The translations under genes and the position numbers were made by a program. From Gemmatimonadota bacterium (GTDB lineage Bacteria > Gemmatimonadota > Gemmatimonadetes > Gemmatimonadales > GWC2-71-9), in contig JAEHDT010000102.1 of assembly GCA_016880225.1 (NCBI GenBank), positions 1-5,398 on the forward strand: a DNA stretch of 5,398 bases, in the 5' to 3' direction. Shown here piece by piece: positions 1-5,398 of this stretch (position 1 is its first letter; each line of letters opens with the position of its first letter). The notes below the pieces were generated by a model. That model was not told the DNA's origin. It did not search any database and saw only the letters and a list, made by a program, of their open reading frames with translations.

Positions 1-762
1 GGGATCAACTGGCAGCTCTTCACCCAGAACGGCATCGCCGGCGACAGCACGCGCGGCGTGACCGTCGGGGTGGGGCCGCCGCAGTTCGGCGATTCCCTGT
101 TCTCGACCCAGGGCCTCGGCCTGCGCCTCATCCGGCTGGCGAGCCTCGATGTGCGAGCCGTGCTGCGGACCCTCGCGTCGCAAACCAACGTGCGCGTCCT
201 CTCCACGCCCCGCGTCCTGGCGCTGAACAACGAGGAGGCTCGGATTCTCGTCGGCAGCGAAGTGCCGTTCGTGCAGTCCACGCTGTCGGGATTCAACGCC
301 GTGCTCGACCGCGTGATCCAATTCCGCAACGTCGGCACGCAACTCACCGTCGTGCCGACGATCAACAGCGACGGCTACGTCACGTTCCGCGTGCTCCAGG
401 AGGTCAGTGCGCTCTCGGAGCAGACGATCGCGGCGGCGCAGAACGCGCCGATCATCACGACGCGTGAGGCGGAGACGAGTGCGATCGTCAAGAACGGCCA
501 CACCGTCGTGATCGGCGGGCTCATCGGCGAGACCGAGCAGGTCACCGAGAGTGGCGTGCCGATCCTCAAGGACCTGCCCCTGGTCGGGCTCTTGTTCAAG
601 AGTCGCGGCGTGGTCCGCAGCCGCACCGAGATCGCGATCTTCCTGACGCCATACGTCGTGTTCAGCGACGAAGCGGCGGACTCGCTGCTCGAGCGCGAGC
701 GGGCCCGGCTCCCGGGCGCGAAGGCGCAGCTCGATTCCCTGCTGCCCCCGCGCCGGCCGTGA
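1..762 (+). CDS. gspD: Type II secretion system secretin GspD, C-terminal part (5' end outside window)
   Basis: GspD forms the multimeric outer-membrane channel through which the T2SS releases folded proteins. The frame is open from base 1, so the GTG at 58 is an internal valine and not the start; 253 residues are visible of a protein that is usually 650-750 long. The periplasmic N0-N3 ring domains are mostly missing. Numbering visible residues from base 1, the secretin core includes VRVLSTPRVLALNNEEA (about 64-80), VGSEVPF (84-90), the late secretin signature NGHTVVIGGLIGE (165-177), DLPLVGLLFKS (191-201) and the last beta strand EIAIFLTPYVV (210-220). A charged tail of 33 residues follows, where pilotin-binding S-domains sit in some GspD proteins; no such function is shown here. 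The stop overlaps the gspE start by 4 bases. A PilQ-type secretin is less likely given the gspE-F-G neighbours. Confidence 0.95.
   Translation, partial: GINWQLFTQNGIAGDSTRGVTVGVGPPQFGDSLFSTQGLGLRLIRLASLDVRAVLRTLASQTNVRVLSTPRVLALNNEEARILVGSEVPFVQSTLSGFNAVLDRVIQFRNVGTQLTVVPTINSDGYVTFRVLQEVSALSEQTIAAAQNAPIITTREAETSAIVKNGHTVVIGGLIGETEQVTESGVPILKDLPLVGLLFKSRGVVRSRTEIAIFLTPYVVFSDEAADSLLERERARLPGAKAQLDSLLPPRRP
759..762 (+). other. gspD/gspE stop-start overlap (GTGA)
   Basis: The GTG start of gspE and the TGA stop of gspD share bases in the tetranucleotide GTGA. No purine-rich Shine-Dalgarno sequence lies just upstream (the preceding bases are C-rich), so gspE is probably translated by ribosomes finishing gspD. 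The coupling is inferred from the layout. Confidence 0.7.
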
Positions 763-2312
763 GCACGCCCTTGGCGATCCCCGCCGTGATGCAGCACTCC
801 GGTGCCGACCTGCGCGCCGCCGCGGCTGGCGCCCTCGCGCAGCGACTCTCGCCCAAGTATCTGGAGGAGCACTGCGTCCTCCCGATCGCCGTGAGCGACG
901 CGGGAGAGATCCTCATTGCAGCCGGCGAACCGCTCGACGCCACCACGGTCGACGAGCTGGCCTGGACGTACGGGCGGCCCGTGCGGTGCGTCGACGCCCC
1001 CGCCGCCGAGATCCACGCCGCGATCTTGTCGGCGCAGACCGAAGGCCCCGCGGCCGCCGACGCCGACGTGCGGACCGGCGACCTCGTCGTGCTGAGCGAC
1101 GAGGAGGAAACGATCGATGACCTGCGGGCGCTGGCGAGCCAGGGGCCCGTCATCCGGCTCGTCAACGTGATGATCCTCGAGGCGCTGCGCGCGCGCGCCA
1201 GCGATATCCATCTGGAGGCGGCGCCGGACGGCCTTCGCGTCCGCTACCGGGTGGACGGCGTGCTGCACGAGAACTCGCATCCGCCCCGGCAGTATCAGGC
1301 GGCCGTCATCAGTCGCATCAAGATCATGGCCGGCCTGAACATCGCGGAGCGGCGCCTGGCGCAGGACGGGCGCATTCGCCTCCGGCTCACCGGCCGCGAA
1401 CTCGACCTGCGGGTTTCGATCACCCCCACGCTGCACGGCGAGAGCGTCGTCCTGCGCATCCTGGACCGCGCCGGCGGTGTGCGCGACCTGGCCGAGCTCG
1501 GCATGCCGCCGCGCGTGCTCGACGACTTCGAGCGACTGATTCGACAGCCCCACGGCATCGTCCTCGTCACGGGGCCCACCGGATCGGGCAAGACCACGAC
1601 GCTCTACGGAGCGCTGCAACGCCTCAACCGGCCTGGCGTGAAGATCGTTACCGTCGAGGATCCGGTGGAGTACCAGATCGACGGCGTGACGCAAATCCCG
1701 GTGAACCCGAAGGTCGGCCTCACGTTCGCGGCCGCGCTCCGCTCCATTCTGCGGCACGACCCGGACATCGTGATGGTGGGCGAGATGCGCGATCGGGAAA
1801 CCGCCGAAATCGCGATCCAGGCAGCCCTCACCGGCCATCTCGTGTTCTCGACCCTGCACACCAACGACGCGGCGGGCGGCATTACGCGGATGGTCGACAT
1901 GGGGATCGAGCCCTACCTGGTGGCCGCGACGGTGCTCGGCATCGCGGCGCAGCGTCTGGTGCGCGTCGTGTGTGAATCGTGCGCGCAGGAAGTGCGGCCG
2001 CCGGCGGCGCTGGTGGCGGAGGCCGCGGCGGGCCACCCCGACATTCCCAAGCTTCGGTTCCGCCAGGGGCGCGGGTGCGACGTTTGCGGGGGCACCGGCT
2101 ATCGCGGGCGCACCGGTCTGTACGAGCTGATGCCCATGAGCGAGGACCTGCGCGCTCGCGTGGTCGCCGGCGCCCCGCTGGCCGACATTCGCGCCCTGGC
2201 GCGGGAGCGCGGCATGGCTCCGCTCCGCGCCGCGGGGTGGGACACGGCCTGCGCCGGCATCACGACCCTGGAAGAAGTCCTACGCGTGACGCGCGACGAG
2301 TCGCTCGGATGA
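759..2312 (+). CDS. gspE: Type II secretion system ATPase GspE
   Basis: GspE is the cytoplasmic hexameric ATPase of the T2SS; it docks on the inner-membrane platform and powers pseudopilus growth. The 517-residue product has the usual GspE length. In order: an N-terminal T2SSE_N-like region (about 25-95), the N2E/PAS-like region with ASDIHLE (147-153) and AERRLAQDGRI (196-206), Walker A GPTGSGKT (272-279), Asp box IVTVEDPVEY (296-305), Walker B DIVMVGEMRD (336-345) with catalytic Glu342, and His box LTGHLVFSTLHTND (357-370). A tetracysteine zinc module follows (C405, C408, C440, C443), which is typical of GspE and PilB. The GTG start at 759 is chosen for its 4-base overlap with gspD; an in-frame ATG at 789 would remove ten residues and no known motif. 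PilB is a less likely identity because that protein is longer and the neighbours are gspD, gspF and gspG. Confidence 0.97.
   Translation: MSTPLAIPAVMQHSGADLRAAAAGALAQRLSPKYLEEHCVLPIAVSDAGEILIAAGEPLDATTVDELAWTYGRPVRCVDAPAAEIHAAILSAQTEGPAAADADVRTGDLVVLSDEEETIDDLRALASQGPVIRLVNVMILEALRARASDIHLEAAPDGLRVRYRVDGVLHENSHPPRQYQAAVISRIKIMAGLNIAERRLAQDGRIRLRLTGRELDLRVSITPTLHGESVVLRILDRAGGVRDLAELGMPPRVLDDFERLIRQPHGIVLVTGPTGSGKTTTLYGALQRLNRPGVKIVTVEDPVEYQIDGVTQIPVNPKVGLTFAAALRSILRHDPDIVMVGEMRDRETAEIAIQAALTGHLVFSTLHTNDAAGGITRMVDMGIEPYLVAATVLGIAAQRLVRVVCESCAQEVRPPAALVAEAAAGHPDIPKLRFRQGRGCDVCGGTGYRGRTGLYELMPMSEDLRARVVAGAPLADIRALARERGMAPLRAAGWDTACAGITTLEEVLRVTRDESLG
2309..2312 (+). other. gspE/gspF stop-start overlap (ATGA)
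   Basis: The ATG of gspF (2309-2311) overlaps the TGA stop of gspE (2310-2312). Only a weak purine stretch (GACGAG, 2295-2300) precedes it. This overlap fixes the gspF start: the frame stays open another 110 codons upstream inside gspE, but that extension is not gspF-like. Translational coupling is inferred. Confidence 0.75.
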
Positions 2313-3508
2313 CGCTCCGCTACCGCTATCGCGCCGCCACCGTTGGCGGGCAGGTCGTCGAGGGAGTGCTGCACGCCCCTTCACGCCAGACGGCGCTCGA
2401 GGAGCTGCGACGCCAACGCCTCTACCCGGTTCTCGTGGACGAGGCGGCCGCGACGGGCGGTGCCAGCCCGGCGCCGCGCCTGTCCCGCCGGGCGGCGGTC
2501 GCGCTGTGGACGCGGAGCGCCGCCACGCTGTTGGCCGCCGGCGTTGCGCTGGACCGCGCGCTCGCCTTCACGGCCGCGCAGGCGGGTCACCAGGGGCTCG
2601 CCGACGCGGTGCGCGATGTCCGGCGCGCCGTACAGGGCGGCGTGGGCTTCGCCGACGCCCTGCACCGGCATCCTCGCTATTTCGACGCCCTGTTCGTCGC
2701 GATGGTCTCCGCGGGGGAGGCGAGCGGCGCCCTCGACATCGTCTTCGCACGGCTCGCGGACCACCTCGACGAGTCCGCCGAGCTGCGCTCGACGGTCCGC
2801 TCGGCGCTGCTCTATCCCGCGCTGATGGCGATCGTGGCGTGCGTCGGCGCGATCGTCCTGCTGGGGTTCGTCGTCCCGCGCTTCGCCACCATCCTCGCCG
2901 ACATCGGCGGCACGCTGCCCACGAGCACCCGGCTGCTGCTCGCCGCCAGCCACCTCGTGACCGGCGGATGGTGGGTGTGGCTGCCGGCGGCCGGAGCCGG
3001 CGTGTACGTTGTGCGCCGCGCCTTGGCTCAGCCGGAGTCCCGGCGGCGCTGGCACGCGACGCGGCTCGGCTGGCCGTGGGTGGGGGACCTGGAGCGCCGG
3101 TATGCAACCGCGGGTCTCGCGCGCACGATGGGACTGCTCCTGAAGAGCGGCGTGCCGGCGCTCCCGGCTCTGAAGATCGCGCGCAATGCCACGACGAACC
3201 TCGCGCTGCAGGACGGCGTCGATCGCGCCGCCGCAGCGGTCAGCGCCGGCGGCGCGCTCGCCCCGGCCCTGGCCGGCACGCTGCCGCCCCTCGCGCTGCA
3301 GCTGATCGCCGTGGGCGAAGAAACGGGCCGGCTCGAGGAGCTGTTCCTGCGCGTGGCGGATACCTACGACGGCGAGGTCCGCCGTGCCTTGCGGGCCGCC
3401 GTCGCCATGCTCGAGCCGGCTCTGATCCTCGTGTTCGGCGCGCTCGTGGGATTCGTCGCCCTCGCTATGCTGCAGGCGATTTACGGCATCAACGTGCGGA
3501 CTTTCTAG
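2309..3508 (+). CDS. gspF: Type II secretion system inner-membrane platform protein GspF
   Basis: GspF is the polytopic inner-membrane protein that links the GspE motor to pseudopilus assembly. The 399-residue product has the family's usual length (about 400) and its duplicated T2SSF architecture. A short cytoplasmic N-terminal region (1-60) begins with the typical YRYRA motif. The first T2SSF domain (about 65-188) contains VSAGEASG (133-140), followed by hydrophobic segment 1 (about 168-189, ending VVP). Segment 2 lies at about 219-237. The second T2SSF domain (about 266-388) carries the matching VGEETG (335-340) and ends in segment 3 (about 370-391). The paired GExxG motifs mark the internal duplication. 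The ATG start overlaps the gspE stop. The paralogue PilC is the main alternative, disfavoured by the neighbouring gspG. No defect is visible. Confidence 0.96.
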   Translation: MTLRYRYRAATVGGQVVEGVLHAPSRQTALEELRRQRLYPVLVDEAAATGGASPAPRLSRRAAVALWTRSAATLLAAGVALDRALAFTAAQAGHQGLADAVRDVRRAVQGGVGFADALHRHPRYFDALFVAMVSAGEASGALDIVFARLADHLDESAELRSTVRSALLYPALMAIVACVGAIVLLGFVVPRFATILADIGGTLPTSTRLLLAASHLVTGGWWVWLPAAGAGVYVVRRALAQPESRRRWHATRLGWPWVGDLERRYATAGLARTMGLLLKSGVPALPALKIARNATTNLALQDGVDRAAAAVSAGGALAPALAGTLPPLALQLIAVGEETGRLEELFLRVADTYDGEVRRALRAAVAMLEPALILVFGALVGFVALAMLQAIYGINVRTF

Positions 3509-3511
3509 GAG
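3507..3511 (+). promoter_or_regulatory. Shine-Dalgarno sequence of gspG
   Basis: AGGAG lies 7 bases upstream of the gspG ATG, at good spacing, and overlaps the gspF stop codon TAG (3506-3508). It is the only strong ribosome binding site among the three visible T2SS starts, and it fixes the gspG start at 3519. Confidence 0.85.
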
Positions 3512-3518
3512 TGGCCCT

Positions 3519-3941
3519 ATGACCCGCCGCGGATTCACCCTCATCGAGATTCTCGTCGTGATCATCGTGCTGGGGATGCTGGCCGCGCTCGTGGGGCCCC
3601 GCATCCTGGGCCGCGTCTCCGAAGCGAAGAGCGCCACGGCGCGCACCCAGATCGAGCTCCTCGGCTTGGCGCTGGACAGCTATCGCCTGGACAACGGCGG
3701 TTACCCGACGACCGAGCAAGGTCTCGACGCACTGAACGAGAAGCCCACGCGGGAGCCCCTCGCGCAGAACTGGCGCGGCCCGTACCTCAAGAAGGCGCTG
3801 CCGCTCGACCCGTGGGGCCGGCCGTACGTCTACCAAAGTCCCGGGGAGCACGGGGCGTCGAGCTACGATCTGTCCACGCTGGGACGCGACGGGCAGCCTG
3901 GAGGCAGCGAGGAAGACGCGGACCTCACGAGCTGGAAGTAG
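3519..3941 (+). CDS. gspG: Type II secretion system major pseudopilin GspG
   Basis: GspG is the main subunit of the periplasmic pseudopilus, which acts as the piston or screw of the T2SS. The 140-residue precursor has a five-residue leader MTRRG followed by FTLIE, the class III signal site cut by prepilin peptidase between Gly5 and Phe6. Glu10 becomes the conserved Glu5 of the mature 135-residue protein. The hydrophobic helix (about 6-27) serves first as membrane anchor and then as pseudopilus core. The C-terminal globular domain has the GspG hallmarks GGYPTTEQGL (60-69), GPYLKK (87-92), DPWGRPY (97-103) and the GRDGQPGG...DADLTSW loop (122-139), the position of the calcium site in characterised GspG proteins. 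Together these separate it from type IV pilins and minor pseudopilins. No prepilin peptidase or minor pseudopilin gene is in the window. It is the last gene of the visible run and abuts comM head-on. Confidence 0.97.
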   Translation: MTRRGFTLIEILVVIIVLGMLAALVGPRILGRVSEAKSATARTQIELLGLALDSYRLDNGGYPTTEQGLDALNEKPTREPLAQNWRGPYLKKALPLDPWGRPYVYQSPGEHGASSYDLSTLGRDGQPGGSEEDADLTSWK

Positions 3942-3944
3942 GAC

Positions 3945-5398
3945 CTACCCTACCCCCCGCCGGTCGAGACTGCGGTACTGAATCGCCTCACTGACGTGCT
4001 TGGGCTGTAGCCCTGCCGCCCCATCGAGATCCGCCACCGTGCGCGCGATCTTCAGAATCCGATGATACGCGCGCGCCGATAACCCCAGGCGCGTGATCGC
4101 GGTCTTGAGCAACGCGTCGGCACCGTCAGACACGCGGCAGTGCGCGCGGATGTCGCGCGGCGCCATGTGCGCGTTCGCATAGATCCCCGGACGATTCGCG
4201 AACCGCTCCCGTTGCACGACGCGCGCCCGGTCCACGCGCTCGCGCACCGCCGCGCTCGGCTCGCCCCCGCTCTCCCCCGCGAGCGCCCGGTACTTCACCG
4301 CGGGTACCTCTAAGTGCAGGTCGATCCGGTCAAGCAGTGGGCCCGATACGCGCGCGAGGTAGTGCTGCACACCCGCGGCCGCGCACGTGCACGTATGGTG
4401 CGGATCGCCGAACCAGCCGCAAGGACACGGGTTCATCGCCGCCGCCAGCATGAAACGCGCCGGATACGAAAGACTCATCGCGGCGCGCGCGATCGTCACG
4501 ACGCCGTCCTCCATCGGTTGACGCAAGACCTCGAGCACGTTCTTCCGGAACTCGGGGAGCTCGTCGAGAAAAAGCACGCCACCATGCGCCAGACTCACCT
4601 CGCCCGGCCGTGGGTACGAGCCTCCGCCGATCAACCCCGCGTCTGAGATGGTGTGATGCGGCGCACGGAACGGCCGCCGCGCGACAAGTGATTCGCCCAG
4701 CGGCAAGGTCCCCGCCACGGAATGGATCTTGGTCGTCTCGAGCGCCTCATCGAGACTCATCCGCGGCAGGATGGTCGGCAGCCGGCGTGCCAGCATCGTT
4801 TTTCCGGATCCGGGCGGGCCGACCATCATGAGATTGTGTCCTCCAGCCGCCGCGACCTCGAGCGCGCGTTTCGCGTGCGCCTGACCCTTCACCTCGGCGA
4901 AGTCCACGTCGTCCTGAGCGCGCTCGGCAAAGAGCCGCGCCACGTCCACCGCCGCGGCCGGGAGCTCGGCTTTGCCCTCCAAATACTCAGCGATATCCGC
5001 CAGACAGCCGGCGCCCAGCACGCGCAGCCCCTCGACCACGCCAGCCTCGGGGAGGTTTTCGAGCGGCAGGATGAGCGCGTCGACCCCTGCCGCCCGAGCC
5101 GCGAGCGCCACGGGCAACGCTCCGCGCACCGGTCGCACGGCGCCCTCGAGCCCCAATTCGCCCAGAACCGCGACCCGGCCCAGGCGCGCCCCGTCCACCT
5201 GCTCCGACGCCACGAGGATGCCCAGTGCGATAGGCAAGTCGAACGCCGAGCCTTCCTTGCGAATGTCGGCCGGGGCGAGATTCACGGTGATGCGCCGCAG
5301 CGGGAACGTGAATCCCGTGTTCGCGAGCGCGGCGGAGACCCGGTCGCGCCCTTCCTTGACGGCGCCCTGTGGCAACCCTACCGTCACGAACGTGGGTA
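3945..5398 (-). CDS. comM: ComM/YifB family AAA+ ATPase (Mg-chelatase-like), 5' end outside window
   Basis: ComM family proteins are hexameric AAA+ helicases. In naturally transformable bacteria ComM promotes branch migration while incoming DNA recombines into the chromosome; old annotations call it a magnesium chelatase subunit. Here 483 residues are visible. The frame stays open to base 5398, so the GTG at 5387 is internal, and comparison with E. coli ComM suggests about 30 residues are missing. Numbering from the first full codon (5396-5394): the N-terminal S5/Lon-like domain with VGLP (6-9) and NLAPADIRKEG (39-49); the AAA+ core with Walker A GPPGSGKT (193-200), Walker B VLFLDELPEF (274-283), a four-cysteine motif CPC...CTC (Cys324, 326, 336, 338) and arginine-finger region SGPLLDRID (351-359); then the C-terminal Mg-chelatase domain with GLSARAYHRILKIARTVADL (438-457). 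The TAG stop lies 3 bases from the gspG stop. A true Mg/cobalt chelatase is unlikely because the full ComM layout is present. Confidence 0.95.
   Translation of the reverse strand, partial: PTFVTVGLPQGAVKEGRDRVSAALANTGFTFPLRRITVNLAPADIRKEGSAFDLPIALGILVASEQVDGARLGRVAVLGELGLEGAVRPVRGALPVALAARAAGVDALILPLENLPEAGVVEGLRVLGAGCLADIAEYLEGKAELPAAAVDVARLFAERAQDDVDFAEVKGQAHAKRALEVAAAGGHNLMMVGPPGSGKTMLARRLPTILPRMSLDEALETTKIHSVAGTLPLGESLVARRPFRAPHHTISDAGLIGGGSYPRPGEVSLAHGGVLFLDELPEFRKNVLEVLRQPMEDGVVTIARAAMSLSYPARFMLAAAMNPCPCGWFGDPHHTCTCAAAGVQHYLARVSGPLLDRIDLHLEVPAVKYRALAGESGGEPSAAVRERVDRARVVQRERFANRPGIYANAHMAPRDIRAHCRVSDGADALLKTAITRLGLSARAYHRILKIARTVADLDGAAGLQPKHVSEAIQYRSLDRRGVG

Noticed and set aside
58..60. 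GTG as a possible gspD start, and GTG at 5387-5385 as a possible comM start
   Set aside because: Both frames stay open to the window edge with family-like sequence before these codons, so both genes are cut by the window rather than starting there.
375..2036. Antisense open frame of 553 codons over gspD/gspE
   Set aside because: The translation is rich in Arg, His and Asp with no recognisable motif, as expected for the complement of GC-rich codons. The + strand frames there are clear gspD and gspE.
1979..2308. Upstream extension of the gspF frame inside gspE
   Set aside because: The 110 extra codons give an Arg/Gly-rich sequence unlike any GspF N-terminus, while the ATG at 2309 begins a typical GspF and overlaps the gspE stop.
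2506..3522. Second + strand open frame of 338 codons inside gspF
   Set aside because: Arg-rich translation of a shifted frame with no motif; gspF occupies this region.
2381..3646. Antisense open frame of 421 codons over gspF/gspG
   Set aside because: Low-complexity Arg/Gly/Ala-rich product without domains, lying wholly over well-supported gspF and the start of gspG.
3938..3948. Near-palindrome GTAGGACCTAC covering both stop codons
   Set aside because: Arms of five bases with a one-base centre cannot form a useful hairpin, and the symmetry follows from two facing TAG stops. Taken as coincidence.
3942..3958. G-rich run on the - strand (GGGGGGTAGGGTAGG) at the comM end
   Set aside because: Fewer than four separate G-tracts of three or more, so it does not meet a basic G-quadruplex pattern; no telomere-like repeat.
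4002..4013. Short hairpin GGGC-TGTA-GCCC downstream of gspG
   Set aside because: Only four base pairs, no T-tract on either side, and inside the comM coding region. Not a credible terminator.
4314..4831. Two + strand open frames antisense to comM
   Set aside because: They cover the Walker motifs and cysteine motif of comM on the opposite strand and have no features of their own.

Overview
The window is a GC-rich stretch of bacterial chromosome, packed with genes. It holds the 3' part of a type II secretion system (T2SS) operon on the + strand, facing a comM/yifB-type AAA+ ATPase gene on the - strand. Codon third positions are mostly G or C. The GspF and GspD sequences most resemble those I recall from high-GC Gemmatimonadota or Acidobacteriota. 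That placement is from memory and is weak: no rRNA or other marker lies in the window.

Layout. Bases 1-762 encode the C-terminal secretin half of GspD; its 5' end is outside the window. It overlaps by 4 bases the complete gspE (759-2312, cytoplasmic secretion ATPase). gspE in turn overlaps by 4 bases the complete gspF (2309-3508, inner-membrane platform protein). After a short gap with a clear Shine-Dalgarno sequence comes the complete gspG (3519-3941, major pseudopilin). Three bases later the convergent comM gene begins from its 3' end (3945-5398, - strand); its first roughly 30 codons lie beyond the right edge.

How the genes work together. GspE hydrolyses ATP and drives GspF, which works as the platform for building GspG into a periplasmic pseudopilus. 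The pseudopilus pushes folded exoproteins through the GspD pore in the outer membrane. The string D-E-F-G ends at gspG. The minor pseudopilins (H-K), GspC, L and M and the prepilin peptidase are not present in the window and must be encoded elsewhere if the system is complete. ComM is a DNA branch-migration helicase linked to natural transformation and is probably an unrelated neighbour.

Coding density is almost total: there is no gene-free stretch over about 10 bases, and I saw no RNA gene, mobile element, CRISPR array or convincing terminator. All four T2SS proteins and ComM carry their expected motifs, with no frameshift or lost key residue. I found no undescribed system here; the findings concern gene order, translation signals and a few residue-level details.
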